Positions 1-8,069 of a DNA stretch of 64,000 nucleotides are shown piece after piece. The number at the start of each line of letters is the position of its first letter. The stretch's first letter is position 1. The stretch lies in NCBI RefSeq assembly GCF_031834595.1, contig NZ_CP115541.1, positions 1,895,001 to 1,959,000 of the forward strand. The letters run 5' to 3'. The stretch comes from Stenotrophomonas oahuensis. GTDB taxonomy: Bacteria > Pseudomonadota > Gammaproteobacteria > Xanthomonadales > Xanthomonadaceae. The position numbers were made by a program, and so were the translations under genes. The notes under the pieces are model-generated. The model saw nothing but the letters and a program-made list of their open reading frames with translations, did no database searches and was not told the DNA's origin.

Positions 1-13
1 CCAACGGCCGGCG

Positions 14-274
14 CTACCGAACAGTGCACGTCGGCGGGAATGCATCGCGGTGAACGCCATCGACGGAAACGATGGCGTCCAACCGCACAATCCGGCCGTC
101 ATCCAGCCGCATCGTCTCCACGCCGTCATGCGCGGTGATATCGACAATGCGGGCGTGCAGCGCGTGCTCGCTGGCATCTGCCTCAATCACCATCGGCACC
201 GAACGCCGCTGCACCGCAACGGTTTCCAGTACATCGTGAAACTCGCAGTTGATCGGAACATAAGGCCGGGACAT
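14..274 (-). CDS. rof: Rof-like Rho-binding antiterminator family protein
   Basis: Encodes 86 residues. The N-terminus (YVPINCEFHDVLE) matches the Y-x-PINC-x-x-(H/Y)D-x-LE opening of Rof/YaeO proteins, which bind transcription terminator Rho and inhibit it. The rest (ARIVDI...GVETMRLDDGRIVRLDAI) fits the small Sm-like beta barrel of that family, and the length equals that of E. coli Rof (about 84). The ATG is preceded by an AGGAG Shine-Dalgarno at good spacing. The gene follows the AhpD-like gene on the same strand with a 22-base gap, so the two may be co-transcribed. The fold is inferred from motif similarity; Rho binding is family knowledge. Confidence 0.72.
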   Translation of the reverse strand: MSRPYVPINCEFHDVLETVAVQRRSVPMVIEADASEHALHARIVDITAHDGVETMRLDDGRIVRLDAIVSVDGVHRDAFPPTCTVR

Positions 275-296
275 GGCGAACTCCTGAGCAGAACAA

Positions 297-833
297 TCAG
301 CGCAGCTTCACGCCGGGAAAGTCGACCGGCACCGCAAACGCGACGTTGACGTAGTTGGTGAACAGGTTCAAGGCCACATGGGCGAGGATCTCGACGATCT
401 CTTCGTCATTGAAGCCGACGCTGCGCAGCCGGGCCACGTCGCCGTCTTCGATCTGGCCACGCCCTTCCACCACACGCAGGGCGAAGTGCAGGGCAGCAGC
501 GGTCTTCGGGTCGTCGGACTGACCGCCCTGCGCCGCGCTCATTTCCTGGCTGCTGGCACCGGCTTTGCGGCCCAGTGCGGTGTGTGCGGCCAGGCAGTAT
601 TCGCAGGCATTGCGGTTGGCGATGGCCACGGCGATCTTCTCGCCCAATGCGGCCGGGATGACGCCGCCGCCCAGGGCTCCGAACGAACCCCACATGCTCT
701 TCAGCGCAGCCGGGGAGTTGGCCACGGCACGGAACATGTTGGGGGTGGCCCCGAACGCGCCGTGGATCTGGCCAAGCAGGGTCTGGGTGTCGCCGGTGGC
801 GGCAGCGGGGGTAACAAGCGGGATACGGGACAT
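297..833 (-). CDS. Carboxymuconolactone decarboxylase / AhpD-like peroxidase family protein
   Basis: Encodes 178 residues. The AhpD signature is clear: CEYC at residues 77-80 followed by His84 (CEYCLAAH), the CxxC-x3-H redox and proton-relay arrangement of alkylhydroperoxidase-type proteins. A peroxide-reducing role is family knowledge; the substrate is unknown. The gene is divergent from an AraC-type regulator whose start lies 83 bases away, and that regulator is the natural candidate for controlling it. The downstream Rof-like gene lies 22 bases past the stop on the same strand. Confidence 0.85.
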   Translation of the reverse strand: MSRIPLVTPAAATGDTQTLLGQIHGAFGATPNMFRAVANSPAALKSMWGSFGALGGGVIPAALGEKIAVAIANRNACEYCLAAHTALGRKAGASSQEMSAAQGGQSDDPKTAAALHFALRVVEGRGQIEDGDVARLRSVGFNDEEIVEILAHVALNLFTNYVNVAFAVPVDFPGVKLR

Positions 834-916
834 GATCTGGATTCCTGTTGAGGACCGGTCCGAAGTGGCCGGTTGAGGGTCATACTAGGCACCCGAGCAG
901 GACGTTTGGTGTCTAT

Positions 917-1804
917 ATGTCGCTGATTGATGTCAATTCGTCCGAGGTGGGTGTGCCGGCGATCGACCGCCTGACGCCCGTGCTGGAGCGCTTCCGGGTC
1001 CAGGCCAGCCTGTTCCACGCCGGTCCCTTATGTGGATTGAGCACCTTCGATGCGCAACCGGGCCGCGGCTTCCTGCACGTGCTGCGCCGGGGCGAGATGG
1101 AACTTCTGCTGCGCCAGGGGGCAAGGACAGAGCGCACGCCGCTGTGCGAACCCACCCTGCTGCTGTTCCCGCGCGCGGTGCACCATGAGTTCATCAATCC
1201 ACCGGTGGACGGTTCGGACTTCACCTGCGCCACCCTGGATTTCGATGGTGGCAACCGCAATCCCATCGTGCAGGCGCTGCCCGATGCGGTAGTGCTGCCG
1301 TTGAAGGAGATCGACGGTCTGGGCGGCGCGCTGGACCTCCTGTTCGCCGAGGCCGACCAGACCCGCTGCGGCTCGCGCCTGCTTGCCAACCGGCTGTTCG
1401 AGGTGGTGTTGATCCAGGTGCTGCGCTGGATCATCGATCATCCCGAGCGTGCGCAGGTAACACCCGGGATGATGCGTGGGCTTTCAGAACCGCGTCTGGC
1501 CAAGGCGTTGATGGCGGTGCATGCTGCCCCGGAAGCCGATTGGACGCTGGAGCGCATGGCGGAACACGCTGGCATGTCGCGCAGCGCCTTTGCGGCTGCG
1601 TTCAAGAGTGCGACCGGCGCTACGCCGGCCGCCTATGCGTTGGACTGGAAGCTCAACGTGGCCACGTCGTTGCTGCGTGCGGGGCGGCCGGTGAAGCAGG
1701 TGGCGCTGGAGCTGGGGTTTGCCGATGCGCCAACATTTTCGAGGGCGTTTCGCCGGCGCAACGGCAGCTCGCCACGTGAGTGGTTGAGCCAGCGACACGC
1801 GTGA
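917..1804 (+). CDS. AraC family transcriptional regulator
   Basis: About 295 residues from ATG 917; an in-frame upstream start at 848 would run into the divergent promoter, so the inner ATG is preferred. The N-terminal ~170 residues look like the cupin-type ligand domain of AraC regulators (RFRVQASLFHAG...). The C-terminal ~100 residues carry two helix-turn-helices: MAEHAGMSRSAFAAAFK, then VKQVALELGFADAPTFSRAF with the usual FRRRNGSSPREW ending. It is divergent from the AhpD-like gene and probably regulates it. A SMAG repeat begins just after its stop. Confidence 0.88.
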   Translation: MSLIDVNSSEVGVPAIDRLTPVLERFRVQASLFHAGPLCGLSTFDAQPGRGFLHVLRRGEMELLLRQGARTERTPLCEPTLLLFPRAVHHEFINPPVDGSDFTCATLDFDGGNRNPIVQALPDAVVLPLKEIDGLGGALDLLFAEADQTRCGSRLLANRLFEVVLIQVLRWIIDHPERAQVTPGMMRGLSEPRLAKALMAVHAAPEADWTLERMAEHAGMSRSAFAAAFKSATGATPAAYALDWKLNVATSLLRAGRPVKQVALELGFADAPTFSRAFRRRNGSSPREWLSQRHA

Positions 1805-1811
1805 CGTCGGG

Positions 1812-1975
1812 GTCATGCGTTCGTCGCACCGATCACCGTCATCGGCCGTCGTCTGTCGACCGACGCTACCACGGCTGCCTCGTGCGACTCAGGCCGGGTA
1901 GGGTCGGCCGACAGGCGACCGCACGTATCGTCCGTCGCTGCTGTAACGCATGGCCCTTGAACGAAGAAGCGCTTC
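1812..1975. repeat. SMAG/REP repeat pair (two GTAG-headed units in opposite orientation)
   Basis: A minus-oriented unit ends at 1870 with its GCTACC head, and a plus-oriented unit starts with GTAG at 1898. Each has a hairpin core (GTCGRCCGACAGRCGAC type) followed by a tail containing a variant of TAACGCATGACC. The pair lies in the gap between the convergent AraC and hydrolase genes. Confidence 0.8.
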
Positions 1976-1986
1976 CGCGTCCCACC

Positions 1987-2916
1987 TCACCGATCCAGAA
2001 ACGCCACCAGCGCCGGAATGGTCTGCTCAGGTGCCTCCTCCATCAACCAGTGACCCGAGCCCTTCACGATCACGCCCTGCACATCGGTGTCCACCAGCTT
2101 GGCCTGGTCGATCAGGAACTGCCCGCCCGCCTTCTCGCCGGACAAAACGAGCATCGGCATATGCAGCGGCGTCTGCGCAAAGCCCGCAAAGTCCTTCGCA
2201 TCCTGCTCGAACGCCTTGAAGTACTCAAAGCCCGCACGCATGCCACCCGGCCGCGCATATTCCTTCGCATAGAACCGGCGGTCGGCTTCCGGAATCGAAT
2301 GTGTGCGGTCTGCCGCGAAATCATTCCAGAAGTGCTCGAAATACGTGCGCTCGCGCCCGTCCACCAGCTTCAACGGAGTTTCGCCGTAGAAGTGGAAATG
2401 CCACAGGTCGCGCAGCAGCCACACGTGGGTCCAGTCGCCGACGCCAGGCAGGAACGCATCCATCAGCACGATGCTGTCCACTTCGTCCGGGTACTGCGCC
2501 GCGTAGGCATAGGCCACCATCAGGCCGATGTCATGGCCGACGATGCGCACCTTCGGGTAACCCAGCTTCTGCACCAGGGCATGGATGTCCTGTGCGAGCG
2601 TCTTCTTGTCGTAACCGCCGTCCGGCTTGGACGACTGGCCCGCGCCGCGAAGATCCGGCGCGATCACCACATGAGTGCCGGCGAGCTTGGGCATCAGCGG
2701 TCGCCACATGTGGCTGGTTTCGGCGTAGCCGTGCAGCAGCACCACCGGCAAGGCATCGCCTGCGCCGGCCTGCAGATAATGCAGGGTGACGCCATTGACG
2801 TCGGCGCTATGGTCCTGGATCTGAGTGTTGCCGGCTGCCTGCGCAGTGGCGTGCAGCGCAGCCAGCATCACCACCACCGCCGCGGAACGACGGAACAGTC
2901 GAACAAAGGTATTCAT
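1987..2916 (-). CDS. Secreted alpha/beta hydrolase, epoxide hydrolase / haloalkane dehalogenase-like
   Basis: Encodes 309 residues with a signal peptide (MNTFVRLFRRSAAVVVMLAALHA, cleavage probably after AQA). The alpha/beta hydrolase oxyanion motif HGYAETSHMW and the nucleophile elbow GHDIG put Asp, not Ser, as nucleophile, as in epoxide hydrolases and haloalkane dehalogenases. The terminal His lies in GSGHWLMEEAPE. The periplasmic location is inferred. It is encoded 22 bases downstream of the SDR gene and probably belongs to the same transcript under the divergent LysR. The substrate cannot be told from sequence. Confidence 0.85.
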   Translation of the reverse strand: MNTFVRLFRRSAAVVVMLAALHATAQAAGNTQIQDHSADVNGVTLHYLQAGAGDALPVVLLHGYAETSHMWRPLMPKLAGTHVVIAPDLRGAGQSSKPDGGYDKKTLAQDIHALVQKLGYPKVRIVGHDIGLMVAYAYAAQYPDEVDSIVLMDAFLPGVGDWTHVWLLRDLWHFHFYGETPLKLVDGRERTYFEHFWNDFAADRTHSIPEADRRFYAKEYARPGGMRAGFEYFKAFEQDAKDFAGFAQTPLHMPMLVLSGEKAGGQFLIDQAKLVDTDVQGVIVKGSGHWLMEEAPEQTIPALVAFLDR

Positions 2917-2938
2917 GGCAGTCTCCTGAAGTGAGGGG

Positions 2939-3688
2939 TTACAGCTGGCTCATGCCACCGTCGGCAATGATCTCGGTGCCGACGATGTAGGCCGATTCGG
3001 GCGAGGACAGGTGCAGCACGGTGGCGGCGATCTCTTCCGGGGTGCCAAAGCGGCCCAGCGGAATCTGGCTCTGGATCTGCGCGGCGGTGGCTTCCAGCTG
3101 CGCTGCGTCCAGCCCGAGCTTGTTGTAGATCGGTGTGGCCACCGGACCCGGGCTGAGCACGTTGACCCGTACGCCACGCGGCAGCAGCTCCGCCGACAGC
3201 GTCTTGGCCAGAGAGATCACGGCCGCCTTGCTGGCGGCATACACCGAGGTGTTGGGCATGCCGATACGGGCGTTGATCGAGCCGTTGATGACCACGGATG
3301 CGCCGTGGTTGAGCAACGGCAGCAGCGCCTGCAGTTGGAAGTACGGCCCCTTGATGTTGGTGTTGAAGATCTGGTCCCACAGGGCCTCGTCCACGTCCGC
3401 AAACGGGGCGAACTTTGCCGCACCGGCGTTGAGGAACACGGCATCCAGACGGACGCCCTCAGTACTGAGGCTGGCAGCCAGCGCCTGCGCCGCCGTGGTC
3501 GAGCCGGCATCGTTGACGACCGCCAGCGCGGTCGAACCGAGGGTGGCGCGCGCCTGCTCCAGGCTGGCGGCGTCGCGGCCGGTGATGACCACCCGGGCCC
3601 CTTCCGCCGCAAACGCCTGGGCGGTCGCCAGGCCGATGCCGCTGCTGCCGCCGGTGATCAGGACGGTCTTCTGGTTGAAACGGTTCAT
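2939..3688 (-). CDS. Short-chain dehydrogenase/reductase (SDR)
   Basis: A classical SDR of 249 residues. The cofactor motif TGGSSGIG lies near the N-terminus, followed by NAG, a catalytic Ser region (INGSINAR), YAASK for the Tyr/Lys pair, and the LSPGPVATP stretch typical of these enzymes. The start chosen is MNRFNQKTVLITGG; in-frame upstream ATG codons lie inside the divergent LysR gene. The gene heads a likely two-gene unit with the secreted hydrolase and is divergent from LysR, which probably controls it. Substrate unknown. Confidence 0.9.
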   Translation of the reverse strand: MNRFNQKTVLITGGSSGIGLATAQAFAAEGARVVITGRDAASLEQARATLGSTALAVVNDAGSTTAAQALAASLSTEGVRLDAVFLNAGAAKFAPFADVDEALWDQIFNTNIKGPYFQLQALLPLLNHGASVVINGSINARIGMPNTSVYAASKAAVISLAKTLSAELLPRGVRVNVLSPGPVATPIYNKLGLDAAQLEATAAQIQSQIPLGRFGTPEEIAATVLHLSSPESAYIVGTEIIADGGMSQL

Positions 3689-3775
3689 GGTGTTCTCCTG
3701 CAGACACAGCCGATTGCTGTGAGGCAATAGTGGCGAGGGCTGCGGGCGTTTCCGTGCCACAATCCCGGCGCACTC

Positions 3776-3792
3776 GTTCGAAAGGATCGAAC
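3776..3792. promoter_or_regulatory. Palindromic candidate operator abutting the LysR start codon
   Basis: GTTCGA-AAGGA-TCGAAC is a perfect 6+6 inverted repeat. Its 5-base centre (AAGGA) looks like the ribosome binding site of the LysR gene, whose ATG follows directly at 3793. A protein bound here could repress the regulator itself. Confidence 0.4.
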
Positions 3793-4707
3793 ATGTTGTC
3801 CATCGAAGAACTGGCCCTGCTGGAGGCCATACGGGAGACCGGCAGCCTGTCGCGGGCAGCGGCCCGGCTGGGCAAGGCACCGTCCACGGTGTCGCATGCC
3901 GCCCGACAGCTGGAAGCGCGCTTCGACGCGCTGCTGTTCGACCGTCGCCGCTACCGCCTGCAGCTCACCCCGGCCGGCCATCTGCTGGCCCAGGAAGCGT
4001 CGCGGGTGATGCTGGACGTTGACCGCCTCACCCGCCGGGTAAAGCAGGTCGCCGGTGGCTGGGAAGACCGGCTGTGGATTGTCACCGACGAGATCCTGGA
4101 ATTCGAAACCCTGTTGCCGGTGATTCGTGCGTTCGATGCGCTCGACTCCGGGGTCACCCTGCGCATCACCCATGAGGTGCTGACCGGCACCTGGGATGCA
4201 CTGCGTGACGGGCGAGCGGATCTGGTGGTGGGGGCTACCAATGAGCCGCCGGTCATTCCCGGCCTGCGCTGGTTCGAACTGGGGGTGATGGACTGGGTCT
4301 TTGCCGTCGCCCCGCACCATCCGCTGGGCAAGGCGACCGAACCGCTGGAGCCGTCGCAGCTGCTGCAGCATCGTGCAGTGGTGGTGGCCGATACCTCGCG
4401 GCGGGTCGAGGTGCGCGGCTACGGCGTACAGGGCGGGCAGCCCACCTTGGCCGTACCCAGCATGCACGCCAAGATCCATGCCCAGCGCGAGGGACTGGGT
4501 GTGGGTTGGCTGCCGCGCCAGCGCGTGGCCGGGCTGCTGGAGCGGGGCGCTCTGGTTGAAAAGACCATGGCCAATCCGCGCGAACCCAACCTGCTGTATG
4601 TGGCGTGGCGCGGCGACCATCAGGGCCGCGCGCTGGACTGGTGGCTGGCGCAGCTCAGGCAGGAACGCCTGGCTGCGCGCCTGGTGCAGGGCATCGCCGT
4701 CACTTGA
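3793..4707 (+). CDS. LysR family transcriptional regulator
   Basis: Encodes 304 residues. The N-terminal winged helix-turn-helix is plain (LALLEAIRETGSLSRAAARL, STVSHAARQLEARFDALLF), followed by a LysR substrate-binding domain. The ATG at 3793 is chosen because it sits at the family's usual N-terminus and follows an AAGGA site. It is divergent from the SDR/secreted hydrolase unit, the usual LysR-target layout. The effector is unknown. It converges with the lipase gene, leaving an 8-base gap. Confidence 0.9.
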   Translation: MLSIEELALLEAIRETGSLSRAAARLGKAPSTVSHAARQLEARFDALLFDRRRYRLQLTPAGHLLAQEASRVMLDVDRLTRRVKQVAGGWEDRLWIVTDEILEFETLLPVIRAFDALDSGVTLRITHEVLTGTWDALRDGRADLVVGATNEPPVIPGLRWFELGVMDWVFAVAPHHPLGKATEPLEPSQLLQHRAVVVADTSRRVEVRGYGVQGGQPTLAVPSMHAKIHAQREGLGVGWLPRQRVAGLLERGALVEKTMANPREPNLLYVAWRGDHQGRALDWWLAQLRQERLAARLVQGIAVT

Positions 4708-4715
4708 GGTTTTCC

Positions 4716-5615
4716 TCAGGCGACGCCCGCGGCGTCCTGCGTGGGCAAATGCCGTTCGATCCACTGTTTGAAGTCGGCCACCACCTGCTCACGGCCGTCG
4801 TCATTGAGCAGGTCATGGGCATGGCCTTTGTAGAGTTTCAGTGTCTTGTCCTGCGAACCGGCGTTATCGAAGAAGATCTGGCTGCCCGCCGGCACGGTCA
4901 CCTTGTCGGCGTCGCCATGCACGATAAGCACCGGCAGACGCAGGCTGGAGAACCCACGTTCCAGCCGGTCATTGCCGGCCAGCATCTGCGCCACGGTCAG
5001 CGCCGTCTGTTTTTCATTGGCGATCAAGGGATCGGCATTGAGCGCCCTGACCACATCGGGAAGCCGTGAGAACTCCTTGTTCGGCAGCTTCAGCACCGGC
5101 AAGGTGGGGAAGGGCCCACTGAACCAGCGCACCAGTGTCAGCACTGCCGACGGAGCCGGTACACGGAAGGCGAAGCTCTCGCAGATCAACCCGGCCAACT
5201 CGTCCTGGTGTTCCAGGGTGTAGCCGGTGGCGATCACCCCGCCGGCACTGTGCCCGAGCAGGAATACCGGCAGGCCCGGCTCGCGTGCGCGGGCCAGGCG
5301 CAGCAGGCTGTCCACGTCGGCCAGGTAATCGTCGAAATGCCGGACATGGAAGCGCGGTCCGCTGGACTTGCCGCGTCCGCGCAGGTCCACCGCGTACACC
5401 GCCAGCCCCATCGCGGTGAACTGTTCGGCGGCCCACAGGTAGTGGCCGCTGTGCGAGTTGAAGCCCGGCACGATGGCCAGCACCGCGCGGGGGATTCCGG
5501 CAGGTCGCCAACTGCGGATGAATAGTTCGCCCTCGCCGCCGGCGATGATCTCCTCACTGCGCGACGGACCGGGGCGGCCGGGACCGGAAGCAACGGCATG
5601 CAGGGTGCTGTTCAT
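4716..5615 (-). CDS. Alpha/beta hydrolase, monoacylglycerol lipase / lysophospholipase type
   Basis: Encodes 299 residues. It matches the serine-aminopeptidase-like S33 (Hydrolase_4) group: GFNSHSGHY oxyanion region, DLRGRGKSSGPR, nucleophile elbow GHSAGG, Asp in HGDADKVT, and His in KGHAHDLLND. No signal peptide is visible, so it is probably cytoplasmic. By family it would hydrolyse monoacylglycerols or lysophospholipids; this is inference. It stands alone, convergent with LysR and divergent from the HD-domain gene. Confidence 0.85.
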   Translation of the reverse strand: MNSTLHAVASGPGRPGPSRSEEIIAGGEGELFIRSWRPAGIPRAVLAIVPGFNSHSGHYLWAAEQFTAMGLAVYAVDLRGRGKSSGPRFHVRHFDDYLADVDSLLRLARAREPGLPVFLLGHSAGGVIATGYTLEHQDELAGLICESFAFRVPAPSAVLTLVRWFSGPFPTLPVLKLPNKEFSRLPDVVRALNADPLIANEKQTALTVAQMLAGNDRLERGFSSLRLPVLIVHGDADKVTVPAGSQIFFDNAGSQDKTLKLYKGHAHDLLNDDGREQVVADFKQWIERHLPTQDAAGVA

Positions 5616-5789
5616 GGCAGATCCTCACGACGGGGAGGGACGCCCATGCCGCCGCCAACGGGTGGCAGGCGACAGGGACGGCGATCAGGGGGGAGCGGCC
5701 GGCATCCGGGGATGCCGTATAGGAGCCCAACGCACAAGCCAGGAAGCAACGGCCACGCAACTGCGGGCGTAGGATGGTGTCGTACAGGT

Positions 5790-5806
5790 GGACCCTGACC
5801 GGGTCC
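5790..5806 (+). promoter_or_regulatory. Hairpin immediately upstream of the HD gene ribosome binding site
   Basis: GGACCC-TGACC-GGGTCC forms a perfect 6-bp stem. It is followed directly by GGAGGAG, the ribosome binding site of the gene at 5820. The stem could affect initiation or stabilise the 5' end. Confidence 0.3.
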
Positions 5807-5819
5807 GGAGGAGCTCCCC

Positions 5820-6353
5820 ATGCTCGACGCCCTGCCCGTGCTCGATGCCATTCTGCAGCGCCACGCTGCCGAACTGGGCAAGGACCACCTGCCGTATCGC
5901 AATCACGCTTACCGGGTAGCCAATTTCCACTGGTGCCTGTTACCCGGAAGTGACGAGGACCGGTACGTGCTGTCGGTGGCCGCTGCCTTCCACGACTTGG
6001 GTATCTGGACCGACGGCACCTTCGATTACCTGGGACCGTCGGAGGCCCACGCGCGTGCCTATCTGCAGGCCGAGGGGTGCGGGGATCTGGTGCCCTTGGT
6101 GCTGGCGATGATTGACCATCATCACCAAGTATCGGCGATGAAACGGACGGCGGATCCGCGCGTTGAAGCGTTCCGGAAAGCGGACTGGATCGATGTCACG
6201 TTGGGGCTGCGCCGGTTCGGTGTGCGGTTGGACGACTTCAAGCGCATTCTGGCACGCTTCCCGCGTTTGGGATTTCACCGCCGGCTCGTGCAGTTCGCGT
6301 GGCATCACAGCCTGCACCATCCAACCAATCCGCTGCCCATGCTGCGGCGGTGA
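5820..6353 (+). CDS. HD domain-containing metal-dependent hydrolase
   Basis: Encodes 177 residues. The HD-type signature is present: an early His (NHAYRV), the central HD pair (AAAFHDLGIW), and a downstream cluster (MIDHHHQ) that would complete a metal site. Members hydrolyse phosphate esters or nucleotides, but the substrate here is unknown. The start has a very strong GGAGGAG site 6 bases upstream, preceded by a hairpin. No operon partner; it is followed by a SMAG pair. Confidence 0.8.
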   Translation: MLDALPVLDAILQRHAAELGKDHLPYRNHAYRVANFHWCLLPGSDEDRYVLSVAAAFHDLGIWTDGTFDYLGPSEAHARAYLQAEGCGDLVPLVLAMIDHHHQVSAMKRTADPRVEAFRKADWIDVTLGLRRFGVRLDDFKRILARFPRLGFHRRLVQFAWHHSLHHPTNPLPMLRR

Positions 6354-6438
6354 CGGTTGCGCCTCCGGTACCTCCCTCGGCACGTTCTACATTGACCATG
6401 CCTGGATGTTGCTTCGAACCCGCATGGAACCCGCTTTG

Positions 6439-6584
6439 GTAGGGTCGCACGACAGTCGACCGCCGATACCAATCATCGCTGCTGGAAGGCATGACCTCAG
6501 AACGAAGAAACGCTCCTCCGCCACAGCTCATGCCCAAATGCACTGATCACCGTTATCGGCGGTCGACTGTCGTGCGACCCTACC
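6439..6584. repeat. SMAG repeat pair in inverted orientation
   Basis: The left arm starts with GTAGGGTCGCACGACAGTCG at 6439 and the right arm ends with its reverse complement, finishing ...CGACCCTACC at 6584. The left unit carries a tail with GGCATGACC and GAACGAAG. The head of the right arm supplies the stop codon of the lipoprotein gene (6580-6582). Confidence 0.85.
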
Positions 6585-7002
6585 GGAATGCTTCCCCGTC
6601 ACTCAGCCTGGCTTCGTCACCGTTGACCTTCACCGTCCGCACCTGCGCGGCCGGCGCTGCGATCTTGAACCGCGCCCGATACTCACAGATGCAAGCCGCC
6701 ATGTCACCGTCACCGGATGTTTCAAGCCGGTAATCCAGCTTCAACGTTTCGCCGCTCAGCCTTGCCTTCGGTTCCAAGCCCCTGTCGTAACCGCAGCCGT
6801 AGTTATGCCGAACCAGATACGTGGTGACGTCACCTTCCTGGTTACGCAGTACCTCGGGTGCATATGACTCATCCTCCCAGTCACCCTCGCACCCCAGGTA
6901 CTTGAACTCCTTGAGCAGACCTTCGCCATCACCGACGTCGCCCGGATTCGAGCACGCGGTGAGTCCCATCACAACAGTCAGTACAACCCCTGTTCGACGC
7001 AT
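6580..7002 (-). CDS. Small lipoprotein of unknown function
   Basis: Encodes 140 residues. The N-terminus MRRTGVVLTVVMGLTACSN is a lipoprotein signal with lipobox LTAC, so the mature protein would be anchored through Cys17. Cysteines recur in the body (LGCEGD, YGCGYD, AACICEY), suggesting disulfides. No family was recognised. The ATG at 7002 is chosen because it begins the signal peptide; upstream in-frame sequence is not protein-like. The stop TAG is part of the GTAG head of the neighbouring SMAG repeat, so the C-terminus (EAFR) was probably set by repeat insertion. Confidence 0.65.
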   Translation of the reverse strand: MRRTGVVLTVVMGLTACSNPGDVGDGEGLLKEFKYLGCEGDWEDESYAPEVLRNQEGDVTTYLVRHNYGCGYDRGLEPKARLSGETLKLDYRLETSGDGDMAACICEYRARFKIAAPAAQVRTVKVNGDEARLSDGEAFR

Positions 7003-7140
7003 CGTTCCATTCCCTTGGTGATCTGCAGCCATCATATGAACTTCCGGGTGCAGCTGCCCAATCCACTCGGCGACGGCCGGAACACCCCTCGGCGCCCCAA
7101 CTCCGGCGGAGGTCGCATCGACCGCATGAACGCCTGCCCG

Positions 7141-7225
7141 GTAGGGTCGCACGACAGTCGACCGCCGATATCAACCATCGCCGCTGGAAGGCATGACCTT
7201 CAAACGGAGCAGCGAGCTTTCACCG
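7141..7225 (+). repeat. Single SMAG repeat unit
   Basis: A GTAG head at 7141 (GTAGGGTCGCACGACAGTCG) followed by the conserved tail ATCGCCGCTGGAAGGCATGA and GAGCTTTCACCGCAG. It closely matches the units at 6439 and 8906, including the part beyond the hairpin. Confidence 0.8.
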
Positions 7226-7245
7226 CAGCCTGCGCCATTGCGCAC

Positions 7246-7953
7246 CTATAGGGCTGCAGGTTGACTGTGCATCACTTCAATCGTCGATCCAACCGGAACA
7301 TCGCTCTTTTCAAGTCCATGGAACGACAGGAACACTCGAGTAAATGGCTCTCTTTTTTGATGCTCGATCATCGGACGCGCTTTCCGTCTGGTTCCGTCGG
7401 GTCGCACGATCGTCGCTTGATAGGATCCACCGGAGTTGAGTGGGGCGAGATCCTCTGCCACCCGAATCGCCAGCATGTTGAAGTGCTTTATGTGGAGCGC
7501 TTCAACCACAGTGAACAGCATCAAGCCATCCGGTATGCCTCTCTCGCGCCTTCGTGCACAATGCCAACGCTCTAGTGCCAAACGGCATTCCGGGCAGTAC
7601 CACGCTTTAACTGATGACGGCCCTCCGTCTGGGACCAACCTTGCATCAACTGCGGCATTTGGAAATTGCGCCGAGCGCTCGCGGATATACGTGCTGGAGA
7701 GGGTCAAACAGCCATTGAACGTAGGCAGGCTACAGGGCAGTAGGTCACGCTCATGCACATGGCAGAAGCGCAGAGCTGCTTCGAGCTCATGGATGTCGTG
7801 GTGCCATGATGAATGAGTTGCGTAAAAGCGATCCACTTCTTGTTCCTGCCAGAACTTCAGCCGGGGTCGAAATCCTTGCGCAAGAAACTTTAAGAATCGC
7901 TCCTGGCCGAGGCATTCGGCGAATGCCTTTCTCAGCAGATTCAGATCAGTCAT
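7246..7953 (-). CDS. Hypothetical protein with Cys/His clusters
   Basis: Encodes 235 residues and was not recognised. Two clusters could bind zinc: FCHVHERDLLPC and YCPECRLALERWHC. The C-terminal half includes a basic stretch (RPDGTRRKARPM). There is no signal peptide or membrane segment. The ATG at 7953 (MTDLNLLRK) is preferred over an upstream in-frame start. Base composition is visibly less GC-rich than the surrounding housekeeping genes, and SMAG units lie on both sides of this patch, consistent with an acquired gene. It might be an immunity or phage-defence accessory protein, but nothing in the sequence proves it. Confidence 0.55.
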   Translation of the reverse strand: MTDLNLLRKAFAECLGQERFLKFLAQGFRPRLKFWQEQEVDRFYATHSSWHHDIHELEAALRFCHVHERDLLPCSLPTFNGCLTLSSTYIRERSAQFPNAAVDARLVPDGGPSSVKAWYCPECRLALERWHCARRRERGIPDGLMLFTVVEALHIKHFNMLAIRVAEDLAPLNSGGSYQATIVRPDGTRRKARPMIEHQKREPFTRVFLSFHGLEKSDVPVGSTIEVMHSQPAAL

Positions 7954-8069
7954 AGTGCCCGCCCCCCCACGGTGTGAGGAGCATACATCACCAGGCAGCA
8001 AGCCGGGATCCTGACCTGTTGTCGGCCCGTTCTCGACGTGGCAGCATTCCTTTCACGACGGGAGAAGCA

